The notes beneath the pieces are model-generated. The model did no database searches. It saw nothing but the letters and a program-made list of their open reading frames with translations, and had not been told where the DNA came from. Positions 44,817 to 54,101 of a DNA stretch of 64,000 nucleotides are shown here, piece after piece. The translations under genes and the position numbers were made by a program. The DNA is from Thalassococcus sp. S3 (lineage in GTDB: Bacteria > Pseudomonadota > Alphaproteobacteria > Rhodobacterales > Rhodobacteraceae), in NCBI RefSeq assembly GCF_004216475.1, contig NZ_CP022303.1:1488001-1552000 (forward strand), in the 5' to 3' direction. The stretch's first letter is position 1; each line of letters begins with the position of its first letter.

Positions 44817-45977
44817 TCAGGCGGCTTTGAGCACCCGGCCAACGCCAATCAGGCGCATCATGCGCTCGGCCGCACGCGTGACAAGGTCTTCGGCATCCTC
44901 CATCGCTTCACCAAGCGAGCAGGGGCCTTCGACGATACTTGCATAAGACGCGATTCCGTGACCCAGGTTCACCTCGGCGCCCGAGCCGATGGTTCCGGCC
45001 AGCGCAATCACGGGCAGACCGTAATTCTGGGCCCGGCGCGCCACTTCGGCGGGTATCTTGCCACGCGGGGTCTGATAGTCGATCCCGCCTTCTCCGGTGA
45101 TGACCAGATCGGCCTCGCGCAGAAGGCTGTCCATTTTCAGGTAACGGTCGACAATCTTGAAGCGTGGATGAAGATGAGCCCCGGCCATGGCATGCAAACC
45201 TGCGCCCAATCCACCGGAGGCACCACCCCCCGCCATCGTTCTGACATCCTTGCCGAGCTGTTTTGCGATGACGCCGGCAAAGACATCCAGCGCGGCCTCC
45301 AGTTCCTCCACCGTTTCGGGGGAGGCGCCCTTTTGCGGACCAAAGACCCGTGCGACGCCTTTGGGGCCGCACAAGACATTGTGCCAGTTGCAGGCCACGT
45401 CGATGCGTACGTGATCCAACCGGGGATCACGACCGGACATGTCGATCCGGTGGAGATCGCGCAGATGCCGCCCGCCCGGGCCAAGTTCGCGACCTTTGCG
45501 GTCCAGCAAGCGCATTCCCAGCGCCTGGGCCATGCCCGCTCCGCCGTCATTCGTGCCGCTGTCGCCGCATCCGATCAGGATCCTTTCCGCGCCGGCATCC
45601 ATCGCCGCCCGGATCAGCTCTCCCACTCCGAAGGTGGTGGTCACCGTCGGATCGCGGATTTCGGTGGGCACTAGGCGTAGACCGGCCGCCGCGGCCATTT
45701 CCAGCACGGCGGTGCGCGGTCCGCTTTCGCCCAGAAACCCAAAATGCGATTGAACCGGCTGGCCGACAGGACCGGTCACCTCAACCTCGTGGAGGCTGCC
45801 TCCCGTTGCGGCGACGAGACCCTTGGTAAAGCCTTCGCCACCGTCGACCATCGGCAGGCAGCGGATCTGCGCCTCGGGGGCGGCGCGGGCCACACCGCGT
45901 GCGATCGAGGCGGCGACATCCTCTGCTGCGAGGCTTTCCTTGAAACCGGAAGGGGCAATAAGAACGTTCAATGTCAT
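44817..45977 (-). CDS. glycerate 2-kinase, GarK/GlxK family
   Basis: A 386-residue type I glycerate kinase. ATG 45977 (MTLNVLIAPSGFKESL) follows AGGAAA; the long upstream frame is antisense to nothing meaningful and lies in the SLC13 gene. Family motifs are PMVDGGEGFTKGLVAATGG, GCGDSGTNDGGAGMAQALG and VFGPQKGA, then GGGASGGLGAG and TGEGGIDYQTPRGKIP. It makes 2-phosphoglycerate from glycerate and ATP. It follows an SLC13 carrier by 44 bp, so the carrier probably imports glycerate or a related acid. A second, non-homologous glycerate kinase is 4 kb away. Confidence 0.92.
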   Translation of the reverse strand: MTLNVLIAPSGFKESLAAEDVAASIARGVARAAPEAQIRCLPMVDGGEGFTKGLVAATGGSLHEVEVTGPVGQPVQSHFGFLGESGPRTAVLEMAAAAGLRLVPTEIRDPTVTTTFGVGELIRAAMDAGAERILIGCGDSGTNDGGAGMAQALGMRLLDRKGRELGPGGRHLRDLHRIDMSGRDPRLDHVRIDVACNWHNVLCGPKGVARVFGPQKGASPETVEELEAALDVFAGVIAKQLGKDVRTMAGGGASGGLGAGLHAMAGAHLHPRFKIVDRYLKMDSLLREADLVITGEGGIDYQTPRGKIPAEVARRAQNYGLPVIALAGTIGSGAEVNLGHGIASYASIVEGPCSLGEAMEDAEDLVTRAAERMMRLIGVGRVLKAA

Positions 45978-46021
45978 CTCGATTTTTCCTTTTTTAACTG
46001 CTTTTTGGGGGTGGGTGGGCG

Positions 46022-47482
46022 TCAATTCGCCCCGGTGATCCGCGCAGGCCCGAAGAGATCGAGACCAAGGGCGGGCCATACGAAAAAGGCAAAGAGGGTC
46101 AGCAGGACGAGATGCAGGGGGATCAGCCAAAGGCCGAGCCGCAGCAGGTCCGCTTGGCTGAAGGTTGCACCGTCGAGTTGCGAGAAGAGGACCAGAGGTT
46201 TCGCACTGACGGGAAGGGTCAGGCAGTATCCGGCGGCGATGGTCGAAAGGAACGCCAACGCGGCAGGGTTCAGGCCGGCAGGTGTCGCGGCAAGCAGGAT
46301 GATCGGAACCAGAACCGTGGCCCGCGCCGTACGCGATGTGATCACCAGATGCGCCATCAGAGAGACGGCGATAACCATCGCGATCAGGGCGATTGCATGG
46401 CCCGACATGGTCGCGAAGGGCACCGCGACGATCCAGGCCGCAGCGCCGCTTTCCACCAAGGTGGCGCCCATATGAAGGGTCGCGGCCATGAAAAGCAGCA
46501 GCGCCCAGTTGACCTCTCCAAGCGCCTTTTTCAGGGGCAGCACGCCGATTTTCGGCGCGGTCACCAAGGCTGCACCGCACAGCGCGATCAGCGCGGTGGG
46601 CAGACCATGCAAAGGTTCGCTGATCCAGAGTGTGACCAGGGCGATGACCGTGAAAAGCACCACGCGTTCGGCACCGCAAAGCGAGCGCTTTTCGTCAAGG
46701 ATCGGGGTCACCTCGAACGGGGTCTGCCGGATGTCACTGTCGGTGAAGAGATAGAGGATGACCAAAGCCGACAGTGCACAGCTTGCCAGGGCAAAAGGGG
46801 CGCCCAGGATCAGCCATTGCAGATAGGAGATCCGCGCACCGCCCATGCCGGCCACAAGTTCGACCATCACCAGGTGCGCACCGGCACCGATCAGGGAGGC
46901 CGCCGCTGACAGCAGGATCGTCACGGGGATAAGCAACGATAGGGCTTTGGCGGCCTTGGCCGACACGCCCTCTTTCAGGGCTTGAAAGATCGGCAGGAAA
47001 AGGGCAGCGCGTCCGCTGGTCGAGGGAATGACCAGCGCGCTGACAAGGCCGGCCAGCACGATCCGGGGAAACATCCGGGCGAGTGTCATATTGCCCTTGA
47101 GCAACGCACGTGTCATGCGCCCAGCCAGGCCGGATCCGGTGAACGCGGCGGCAATGATAAAGGCCGACATCAGCAGCCAGATCATCGGATCGCTCAGCGT
47201 TGCAAACAGAGCGTCAGCAGGCATCTGACCAGCCAGAACCGGAGCGAGCGCCGCGATCAGGGCGACATATGTGCTGTCAAGCGTGGTCAGGCTCCACGCC
47301 AGAACGGCCGCACCGAACACGATGATCGACAACTTGCCCTGCACCGACAGCGCGTCCGATGGGACCAGCATAAGCGCAAAGGCACCGACCAGTGCCACCG
47401 CGAGAACAGCAAGCTTCAGATGCAGTTTCGAGGGGGCAATTGCCTTGTCTTGACGTGTCGCTTGGACCTGATCCAGTGCCAT
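46022..47482 (-). CDS. SLC13/DASS family carboxylate transporter
   Basis: A 486-residue protein with about twelve to fourteen hydrophobic segments. The pairs PSTSGRAALFLPIFQALKEG in the first half and ITSRTARATVLVPIILLAA in the second half resemble the repeated SNT-type substrate/Na+ sites of DASS carriers, with SGRA and SRTA in place of SNTA. It is co-directional with and 44 bp upstream of the glycerate kinase gene. Import of glycerate, tartronate or a dicarboxylate is therefore inferred. Confidence 0.85.
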   Translation of the reverse strand: MALDQVQATRQDKAIAPSKLHLKLAVLAVALVGAFALMLVPSDALSVQGKLSIIVFGAAVLAWSLTTLDSTYVALIAALAPVLAGQMPADALFATLSDPMIWLLMSAFIIAAAFTGSGLAGRMTRALLKGNMTLARMFPRIVLAGLVSALVIPSTSGRAALFLPIFQALKEGVSAKAAKALSLLIPVTILLSAAASLIGAGAHLVMVELVAGMGGARISYLQWLILGAPFALASCALSALVILYLFTDSDIRQTPFEVTPILDEKRSLCGAERVVLFTVIALVTLWISEPLHGLPTALIALCGAALVTAPKIGVLPLKKALGEVNWALLLFMAATLHMGATLVESGAAAWIVAVPFATMSGHAIALIAMVIAVSLMAHLVITSRTARATVLVPIILLAATPAGLNPAALAFLSTIAAGYCLTLPVSAKPLVLFSQLDGATFSQADLLRLGLWLIPLHLVLLTLFAFFVWPALGLDLFGPARITGAN

Positions 47483-47754
47483 CGGTGTACCGCTTTCATG
47501 ACGTTTTCTTTGCGGTTTTGTGACACGACGCGCCTATGAGCGTCCTTTCGGGGAGATGAAGGGTGCGTGGGTTGAAGATGAACAGAATGTGAAGGGCCGT
47601 GGGAAAAGTAGCCGGCTTTTCCATTTAGAATACTGATTCTATTGATAATATTTCAGATAAATATGTATTTTGCACACCGATTTTCCGTCGGCGGCTGTCA
47701 TATTCGCATATGTCTCGCCGATCGAAGAGGTGTCACGAAGGTGACGTAAATTCG
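47483..47754. promoter_or_regulatory. AT-rich promoter region with inverted repeats
   Basis: This 272-bp spacer precedes the SLC13/garK operon and follows the CocE-like stop. It holds GGAAAAG-7 nt-CTTTTCC (47602-47622), TAGAAT-4 nt-ATTCTA (47626-47641), and GTCAC-4 nt-GTGAC just before 47750. The stretch 47620-47670 is unusually AT-rich for the window and probably contains the promoter. The repeats may be operator or terminator arms. Confidence 0.45.
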
Positions 47755-49740
47755 TTACATTCGTGCAATGCTGTCCCTGACGTCCCGCTCGTAGATCAGC
47801 ACGTCGTTTTCGTAGGCTTCGATCCGGGCAACAAGGTGAAAGTGCGTGATGTCCGACGACATCTCGGCATAGGTCTCGGTCCGCAGGCGGATGCCGCCGC
47901 GCTCCAACTCATCTGTCCAATGTGTCTGTCCGTGCGCCGACAGGGGATCGTCCGGATGAATGGTCCAGCGTTCCCGTGCGACCGAACCGCTGATCAGCCC
48001 GTGTTCGCAATCCTCCACCTTTCCGAAATCGTCATCAATGCACAGACGGATTTTGCCGGATGAGAGATCGTGTTCGACGACGCGGCTATTGCTGGGAGGG
48101 CGGAGTTCGCTGGTTCGCCAAGGGGCCTCGCCATCGGGGGGCGGGAAGGCACAGGCGTCCTCGCTTGCATTGTCGACATAGGGCAGCGCGATTTCCGCCC
48201 GCGAGAGGGTCAGCGTGGTAGGCGTCGGAGAGGGCCAAACAAGCGGCCAATAGGTCGATGAGATGGCGACGCGCAGACGGTGACCGGCAGGCACGCGATA
48301 TCCGATATGGTCAAGCTTGAGCGTGACATCATAGGTCTCCCCCGGAACCAGCGGCCTGGGATCGGCCGCGCCCTCCCGATGGGACAGGTTCAGAACCCCG
48401 TATGTGATGCGGGTCGATGCGCCGTCCGGATGAATGTGGCAAAGCCTTACGGCAATCTGTGCATGTGGCTGGTCAGCGCTCAGCGCCAGCCGGACCTCCG
48501 GCGCGCCGAGAAGCGATAGATCGTCTTCAAGCAGGGCGCCATCAAAGCAGAGAGACAGCGCATCGTCGGCGCGTTGATCGCCGGGCATTTCCGGACCCAG
48601 CCAGATCGCGCAATATTCACCGCCGGCCAAGCCGCAATGCTGCGGAGAGTTGATCTGCGCAGAAAGCGGGCCGGGCGTCTCTCTTAGGTCTTTGTCCACC
48701 AAGAACAGGCGCTTTTGTCGGGGCGATCTGATCTGGGCAGGATCGGACGTGACCCAATGGCCCGCACGTTCGGTGTACCAGGTGGCGGGCCTGACCCCGT
48801 CCATTACATAGGCTCTGTAATCGGGCAGGGTCTCGGCCCCGTTGGGGACATCCTTCAGCCATTTGTCCCACCAGACCAACGCTTCGTCCAGAAATCCGAT
48901 CCGGGGCTCAGGAACGGCGAAGTGGGGATATTTGTGCACCCAGGGTCCGACGATCCCTTTGACCGGTGCGCTCAGCTCCGTCACCAGGGCAGGCACCGCG
49001 TTCTTGTAGGCGTCGCCCCAGCCGCCGACGGCAAGGGTTGCCGCGTCAATGGCCCCGAAATCGTCGCAGACCGATCCGTGCTGCCAATACGTGTCACGCT
49101 GTTGGTGTCGGAGCCAGACAGAGGGGAGGAAGGGTTCATGTTCAAGCCGTTCCAGCCACATGTCACGCCAGTCATCCCGGAGCGCTGGGTCCGGCGCCCG
49201 GCTCGAATAGGACCACATCGTGCTGCCCCAGCCGAAGTTTTCGTTCAGCAGGCAACCTCCCTTGTAGTGGATGTCATCGGCGAACCGATCCACGGTCGAG
49301 CAGAGTGTGATGATCGCCTTCAGAGCGTCCGGGCGCCGCGCGGCCACCTGAAGCGCGTTGAAACCGCCCCAGCTGATGCCCATCATGCCGACCTTGCCGC
49401 TGCACCAGGGTTGTGCGGCCAGCCATGCGATGACTTCTACTGCATCCGAAAGCTCCTGTTCGGTGTATTCATCGCTCATCAGACCCTGGCTGTCGCCATT
49501 GCCGCGGATGTCGACGCGGATAGAGGCATAGCCGCGCTTGGCGAACCAGGGATGGGTCAGCGCATCCCGTGCGCAGGTGCCATCCCTTTTGCGGTAGGGC
49601 AGGTATTCAAGGATCGCCGGTACGGGATCTTCGGCTGCGTCCACCGGACGCCAGACCCGTGCCGAAAGGCGGCATCCATCGCTGAGCACGATACCAAGAT
49701 CCGGCTCTTCTTCGATCTCGCGCAGCTTCATCTTTGACAT
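47755..49740 (-). CDS. CocE/NonD family hydrolase (peptidase S15)
   Basis: A 661-residue alpha/beta hydrolase. The N-terminal catalytic domain has ILEYLPYRKRDGT, then VRVDIRGNGDSQGL-like sequence (RVDIRGNGDSQG at 75-86) and the nucleophile Ser123 in GMMGISWGGFNAL. The C-terminal half is a PepX_C jelly-roll with GHRLRVAISSTYWPLVWPSP. There is no signal peptide. Members act as X-Pro dipeptidyl peptidases, cocaine-type esterases or glutaryl acylases. It follows the MOFRL glycerate kinase by 33 bp and may be co-transcribed. The start could also be the third codon-internal ATG (MKLREI). Confidence 0.88.
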   Translation of the reverse strand: MSKMKLREIEEEPDLGIVLSDGCRLSARVWRPVDAAEDPVPAILEYLPYRKRDGTCARDALTHPWFAKRGYASIRVDIRGNGDSQGLMSDEYTEQELSDAVEVIAWLAAQPWCSGKVGMMGISWGGFNALQVAARRPDALKAIITLCSTVDRFADDIHYKGGCLLNENFGWGSTMWSYSSRAPDPALRDDWRDMWLERLEHEPFLPSVWLRHQQRDTYWQHGSVCDDFGAIDAATLAVGGWGDAYKNAVPALVTELSAPVKGIVGPWVHKYPHFAVPEPRIGFLDEALVWWDKWLKDVPNGAETLPDYRAYVMDGVRPATWYTERAGHWVTSDPAQIRSPRQKRLFLVDKDLRETPGPLSAQINSPQHCGLAGGEYCAIWLGPEMPGDQRADDALSLCFDGALLEDDLSLLGAPEVRLALSADQPHAQIAVRLCHIHPDGASTRITYGVLNLSHREGAADPRPLVPGETYDVTLKLDHIGYRVPAGHRLRVAISSTYWPLVWPSPTPTTLTLSRAEIALPYVDNASEDACAFPPPDGEAPWRTSELRPPSNSRVVEHDLSSGKIRLCIDDDFGKVEDCEHGLISGSVARERWTIHPDDPLSAHGQTHWTDELERGGIRLRTETYAEMSSDITHFHLVARIEAYENDVLIYERDVRDSIARM

Positions 49741-49773
49741 ATGTCAGACTGTTCGGCGCACGGGAGCGGTCTG

Positions 49774-50880
49774 TCAAGCGCGCAGAACGATCGCCAGATC
49801 CATCACGTTTGTCCCCGTCGGTCCGGTGACGAACAGCGCGTCTCGCGTCGCCAGATAGCTCCCGCTGTCCGCGCGGGCGAGCGCCTCTTCGGCGCCGTCT
49901 GTCCAGATCGCACCGTCAACCAGGCCGCCGGCGGCTTCCGTCGGCCCATCGGTTCCGTCGGTGCCGGCGACGAGAACCATCAGATCGTCCCGCCCCTCGA
50001 TCTCTCGGGCAAGCGCCAACGCCAGCGCCTGATTGCGTCCGCCCCGGCCGGGCGAGGGGGGCAGGGTGACGGTTGGCTCCCCCCCGAAGATCGCAACGCC
50101 CACCGGCATCTCTCGGATCATGGGGCCCAGAGACTGCGCAAGCGCCTCCACGCTGTCATAAAGCGTTTCTTCGTTGTGCTGCACCGTCAGCCCCATGTCC
50201 TCTGCGGCCCGGGCCGCGCTGTCCCGTGCGATGGCATTGCAGGCAACGATCTTGCACTGGTACGAAAAGCCGGGATCGTCGGGCGCTGCCCCGATGCCGG
50301 AGCCGATGACCTCGACCTCGTCCCGGGGGACATCCGACAGAGCCAGCACCGTCACGTGTTTTCCCTTGAAATGGGACAAAAGCCCGCCGCCCTTGATGCG
50401 CGAGATCTTGCGCCGCTCTGCATTCATGGCGCCGATATCCAGACCGCCCGACAAAAGCCGGTCGTTCAAGGCCGCCAGATCGGGCAGGTCCAGACCCGGG
50501 CGCAGGCATTCCGCCAGCGACGACGCACCACCCGAAACCAGAAGCAAAAGCTGTGACCCCTCGGGCATCTCCTCGACCGCCGCGCAAAGCGCCGCACCAC
50601 CTTCCAGACTGCGGGCATTGGGGACCGGATGAGCGGCCTCGATCACCTCCACGCCGTCGGGCAGGCCCGCGCCGTGGCCGTCCTTTGTGACCACAAGGCA
50701 CGGCACCTGTGGAAAACGCGACAGGGCCGCCCGGGCCATGGCCGCCGCGGCCTTTCCGACCGCGAGGATCTGATCAGGGCTTTCGGTTTCGTCCTTCAGT
50801 GCGGTCGCCACGGCCTGATCGCCCAGAACGGCCTCGACACCGGTTCGCCAAAGGTGGGTCAGTTTTTCTTGTGGTGTCAT
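49774..50880 (-). CDS. glycerate 2-kinase, MOFRL/TtuD family
   Basis: A 368-residue type II glycerate kinase. ATG 50880 ([10 protein letters not shown]) overlaps the dtd stop by 4 bp. Motifs are [16 protein letters not shown] near residue 38, the LVSGGASSL loop near 115, [17 protein letters not shown] and the C-terminal MOFRL domain with [19 protein letters not shown] and [15 protein letters not shown]. It is somewhat shorter than the usual 400-430 residues. It phosphorylates glycerate, typically after reduction of hydroxypyruvate or tartronate semialdehyde. It is translationally coupled to D-aminoacyl-tRNA deacylase. Confidence 0.9.
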   Translation of the reverse strand: MTPQEKLTHLWRTGVEAVLGDQAVATALKDETESPDQILAVGKAAAAMARAALSRFPQVPCLVVTKDGHGAGLPDGVEVIEAAHPVPNARSLEGGAALCAAVEEMPEGSQLLLLVSGGASSLAECLRPGLDLPDLAALNDRLLSGGLDIGAMNAERRKISRIKGGGLLSHFKGKHVTVLALSDVPRDEVEVIGSGIGAAPDDPGFSYQCKIVACNAIARDSAARAAEDMGLTVQHNEETLYDSVEALAQSLGPMIREMPVGVAIFGGEPTVTLPPSPGRGGRNQALALALAREIEGRDDLMVLVAGTDGTDGPTEAAGGLVDGAIWTDGAEEALARADSGSYLATRDALFVTGPTGTNVMDLAIVLRA

Positions 50881-51314
50881 TGATCCATCCAAATCGTCAC
50901 GGGGCCGTCATTGATCAATTCAACGGCCATGTCTGCCCCAAACTGGCCGGTCTGAACCGCCAGGCCGTCCGCTTTGAGACAGGCCGCGAAGTGTTGATAA
51001 AGGGCATCCCCGTCTTCGGGACTGGCGGCCTGGGAAAAACCGGGCCTGTTGCCGCGCGACGTATCGGCGGCAAGGGTAAACTGGCTCACCACCAGCGCCG
51101 CGCCACCGACATCGAGAAGGGAGCGGTTCATACGGCCCTCGTCATCCTTGAAAATCCGAAGTTTTGCGATCTTGCGGGCAAGCTGCTCGGCGCGGTCCCT
51201 AGTGTCGCCCTGCATGGCGCAGACAAGGATCAGCAGGCCGGCCCCGATATCCGCGATCTTCTCATCGTCGACAGAGACGGATGCCCGCTTCACGCGTTGG
51301 ATCAATGCGCGCAT
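50877..51314 (-). CDS. dtd: D-aminoacyl-tRNA deacylase
   Basis: A 145-residue enzyme removing D-amino acids (and Gly from tRNA-Ala) mischarged on tRNA. The two signature elements are present: the SQFTLAAD motif in the middle and the C-terminal [10 protein letters not shown], whose Gly-Pro supplies chiral rejection of L-amino acids. N-terminal [17 protein letters not shown] is typical. It overlaps the glycerate kinase gene by 4 bp (ATGA), giving the order dtd - glycerate kinase - CocE-like. Confidence 0.96.
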   Translation of the reverse strand: MRALIQRVKRASVSVDDEKIADIGAGLLILVCAMQGDTRDRAEQLARKIAKLRIFKDDEGRMNRSLLDVGGAALVVSQFTLAADTSRGNRPGFSQAASPEDGDALYQHFAACLKADGLAVQTGQFGADMAVELINDGPVTIWMDQ

Positions 51315-51338
51315 GCTATTCGGTCCCGCACAAGCAGA

Positions 51339-52013
51339 TCATCCACGCCAGTCGATCACATCGCCAAGCGCTGCGCGCTCGGTGCGAAATCCGTTCGAGG
51401 GATGGTCCAGATCCGGATAGCCGAATGAGATCGCGCACAGCACCAACCGGTCGTCCGGCAGATCGAAATGGGTTCTGACAAAGGGCGAATAGGCGGCGAT
51501 CGCGGCCTGGGCGATCGTGGCCACACCCAAAGAGGCAGCCGCCGTCGTGAAGGCCGTCACAAACCCGCCGCAATCCATCGCGCCATATGCGCCCAGTTCC
51601 GCCGGGCTTGTCAGAATGGCCACATGCGGCGCGTCAAAGAGATCGTAGTTGCGCATCATCTGGCGCGCCGATCCGGCACGGTCGCCTTTCTGAACGCCGA
51701 CGGCTTCATAAAGCTGCCAGCCGCATGTGCGCCGCCGCTCCTGATAGGCGCCGGAATAGGTTGTCGGGAAATCCAGGTCGGGCTTTGGTGCGCCGCTTGC
51801 CACTTCTGCCTTCAGCGCGGACCGGAAGCGTTCGGTTTCCGCGCCCCTGGTCACCGTGATCTGCCAAGGCTGCGCATTGCACCAGGACGGCGCTTTCTGG
51901 GCAAGCCTGACGATTTGGGACACGGCCTTTTCCGCCACGGCATCAGGCTTGAAGGCCCGGCACGACCAGCGCGCGTCATAAATGGCGTCAAGGGCAACGT
52001 AGCGGTCCGTCAT
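51339..52013 (-). CDS. nitroreductase family protein
   Basis: A 224-residue FMN enzyme. ATG 52013 (MTDRYVALDAIYDARWSC) has GGAG upstream; the longer frame crosses the divergent promoter. FMN-binding elements are ARWSCRAFKPDAV near residue 15, APSWCNAQPWQITVTRG near 47, and the C-terminal ISFGYPD and NGFRTERAAL. It should use NAD(P)H to reduce nitroaromatics, quinones or enones; the true substrate is unknown. It diverges from the Hsp20 gene. Confidence 0.88.
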   Translation of the reverse strand: MTDRYVALDAIYDARWSCRAFKPDAVAEKAVSQIVRLAQKAPSWCNAQPWQITVTRGAETERFRSALKAEVASGAPKPDLDFPTTYSGAYQERRRTCGWQLYEAVGVQKGDRAGSARQMMRNYDLFDAPHVAILTSPAELGAYGAMDCGGFVTAFTTAAASLGVATIAQAAIAAYSPFVRTHFDLPDDRLVLCAISFGYPDLDHPSNGFRTERAALGDVIDWRG

Positions 52014-52149
52014 GATGTCTCCTTCCGCGCGGACCATGGCCGGGATGCGCCCGATCTGCAAGAACCTCGCGATTTGAGGCGGATCAAAGACCCCCCGGCT
52101 CTCCATTAGCAGAATGAGATTCACACACATTGTCAGAGGAGGAAGGACG

Positions 52150-52569
52150 ATGGTGGAAAAATCAGATCAAACATCTTTGTGGCCGTCTCTCTATGATCCG
52201 TTCCGATCCTTCGGGGCGCGACTGGCCGATTGGCTCAACCCCGCCACCGAGGCCTCGGGCGGCAAGGATGCCTATGCGATCAACATGGAACTTCCGGGCG
52301 TGACCGAAGACGACATCGACCTGACGGTCGAGGATGGCGTGGTGACGATCCGAGGAGAGAAAAAGACCAAGCGGGAAGAACAGGGGGACACCTGGTATTT
52401 CAGCGAACGGCAATATGGTGCGTTTCGCCGTTCTTTTCGCCTGCCGCAGGACGCGGACCCGGCGGGGATCTCGGCTGCGATGAAGGATGGCGTGCTTAAG
52501 ATCACGGTGCCCAAGATGCCGGACGAGGCCAAAAGCTCGGCGCGCCGCATCGACATCGCGCGGGACTGA
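52150..52569 (+). CDS. Hsp20/small heat shock protein
   Basis: A 139-residue alpha-crystallin-type chaperone. ATG 52150 (MVEKSDQTSLW) is preceded by a GAGGAGGAAGG site. The alpha-crystallin domain spans about residues 40-130, with the ELPGVTEDDIDLTVEDGVVTIRGEK opening (in part) and DGVLKITVPK near the end, the family's A-x-x-x-n-GVL pattern. It binds unfolded proteins during heat or envelope stress. It is convergent, by 6 bp, with the end of the XpaC/TelA/SPFH operon. Confidence 0.93.
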   Translation: MVEKSDQTSLWPSLYDPFRSFGARLADWLNPATEASGGKDAYAINMELPGVTEDDIDLTVEDGVVTIRGEKKTKREEQGDTWYFSERQYGAFRRSFRLPQDADPAGISAAMKDGVLKITVPKMPDEAKSSARRIDIARD

Positions 52570-52575
52570 CCCGAT

Positions 52576-53685
52576 CTACTGGGTTTGCGCGACGACAAAG
52601 CCCACGCCGGCCGCCACGATAAGGCCGACCACAACGGCGATGGCGATCTTGATGGCCGACCAGGGCCGTTCGCCCTGCACCCGACCGGTCCGTCCGTTCA
52701 CCACGAAGCGATAGGTCTCGCCGCGATATTTATACGCGGCGAGCCAAACCGGCAGAAGCACGTGTTTGAACGTGATGTCCCTGACATCGGTATCCAGCGC
52801 GTGGATCCGCTGCCGGTCCCCGCCGATGTCAAAGCGGACGTCGCGTTCGATCACGCGGGCCATATGCGCGCGTGCCTCGTCATATCCATCGGGAAGGGCG
52901 ACCGCGTAGCCTTCGGCCCGGAACCCTGCAAGGTATTCCGGACGGTAGGGCTCAAGCGCCGGCAGATCCCATGGCTCCAGGGCGTCGGTGTATTTCTTCG
53001 GCAGGCTTTTTGACGCCAGCACCAGTACGTCATCGAAAAAGCGCGCGACCCTGCCCGAGACCGAGCGCCAGCGCACCTTGGCCACCTGTGTCTGCACCCG
53101 CTTGCCATCGCGCATCACGGTACGTGTCTGGTAATAAACCGTTCCCCGTTCGCCCCGGTATTGCGAGGTCGTGTCGGTGTCGAAGGTCCAGTAGGGCACG
53201 TAGATACCCTGCATCCTGCGTCCTTTGCGGGCATAGTCCTGAAGGCCGTTGGGTGCGAACCAGAGGCTGCCCAGCCAATCGGTCATGGCCCGTTGTGCAG
53301 TGCGCTCATCGACCGAAAAGGGCAAGACGCCGCGCGGCTTGATATGCCGGTGCGTCCCGGTGTCGGTGACGACGGGCGTGGCGCAGAACGGGCATTCCGC
53401 GGCATGAATATCCGGGTCGAACTCCACCTGCGCGGCACAATTGGGGCAAGACAGCACGCGCGTCTCTTCCATCTCCGCTTGCGGCAAGTCCTGCGCCAAG
53501 GCTGTCTGAAAATCCAATTCCTTTAGCGTGGCGCCACCCCAGGGGCCGGAATTGATGTCGTCGGTATGACCGCAATGATCGCATTTCAGCACACCAGAGG
53601 CGGGATTGAACCGGTAGTCCGCGCCGCATTGGGCACAGGGAAACCGATGTTCCTCGACCGGGGCGGGGGCGTCAGAGAATGCCAT
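52576..53685 (-). CDS. double zinc-ribbon membrane-anchored protein
   Basis: A 369-residue protein with two zinc ribbons: Cys17/20/35/38 and Cys80/83/98/101, each a CxxC pair of pairs. A central region follows with IYVPYWTFDTDTTSQYRG, HVLLPVWLAAYKYRGETY and FVVNGRTGRVQGERPWS. One hydrophobic helix lies at about 340-365. The YVPYW and VNGRTG motifs are shared with zinc-ribbon/TFIIB-type proteins that often accompany SPFH or PspA genes (YdjG-like in Bacillus), suggesting a membrane-associated sensor or adaptor. It is last in the operon and overlaps the preceding gene by 14 bp. Function unknown. Confidence 0.8.
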   Translation of the reverse strand: MAFSDAPAPVEEHRFPCAQCGADYRFNPASGVLKCDHCGHTDDINSGPWGGATLKELDFQTALAQDLPQAEMEETRVLSCPNCAAQVEFDPDIHAAECPFCATPVVTDTGTHRHIKPRGVLPFSVDERTAQRAMTDWLGSLWFAPNGLQDYARKGRRMQGIYVPYWTFDTDTTSQYRGERGTVYYQTRTVMRDGKRVQTQVAKVRWRSVSGRVARFFDDVLVLASKSLPKKYTDALEPWDLPALEPYRPEYLAGFRAEGYAVALPDGYDEARAHMARVIERDVRFDIGGDRQRIHALDTDVRDITFKHVLLPVWLAAYKYRGETYRFVVNGRTGRVQGERPWSAIKIAIAVVVGLIVAAGVGFVVAQTQ

Positions 53686-54097
53686 GGACCGCCTTTGGCG
53701 TCATGCGCCGAAGCGCGCCATCTCCAAGCGCGGTATGACGCCAGAGGTGAAAGATGCCATGCAGCGACGCAACCGAGATCACAAAGAACATCAGCCTCGG
53801 TAACTCGGGCCCGGGAAGGGGACGGTCCAATTCGAAAAAGGCCGCCGCGACCGAGGCATAGGCTAGACCGGCGTAAAGCGCACGGTGCATCCAGGGATGA
53901 GCGGTTCGAAGCGCGCCCTGCAGCTTTGGTCCAGGCCCACCCATCAACCCTTTGACAAGCGCGATGGCCACCATGGCAAGCCCGCAGATCGCGAAGGCCC
54001 AGTTCAGCGCAGCCAGCGGGGTCGACGTGGCCATGATCAGGATGGCCAGCAGAAAGACCGACCAGTGAAGCAAGATCGTGGCACGGCGGCGGGTCAT
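53672..54097 (-). CDS. small four-helix membrane protein (cytochrome b561-like)
   Basis: A 141-residue protein with four hydrophobic segments. ATG 54097 (MTRRRATILLHWSVF) lies 4 bp after the SPFH stop. Histidines fall in or near helices: His11, HPWMHRALYAG in the third and SLHGIFHLWRHTALGDG in the fourth. This layout resembles the b-type cytochrome b561/Ni-Fe hydrogenase cytochrome family, where paired histidines bind haem, but positions are not exact. It may instead be an unrelated membrane adaptor. It belongs to the XpaC/TelA/SPFH operon. Confidence 0.7.
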   Translation of the reverse strand: MTRRRATILLHWSVFLLAILIMATSTPLAALNWAFAICGLAMVAIALVKGLMGGPGPKLQGALRTAHPWMHRALYAGLAYASVAAAFFELDRPLPGPELPRLMFFVISVASLHGIFHLWRHTALGDGALRRMTPKAVHGIL

Positions 54098-54101
54098 CGG
54101 C

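Noticed and set aside
49735..49746. Perfect palindrome TGACATATGTCA across the CocE-like start codon
   Set aside because: Only 12 bp, single copy and overlapping the start; could arise by chance, and no regulator is adjacent.
52014..52149. Possible heat-shock (RpoH) promoter upstream of the Hsp20 gene
   Set aside because: A CCATTAG-like -10 is visible but no well-spaced -35 element could be matched by eye.
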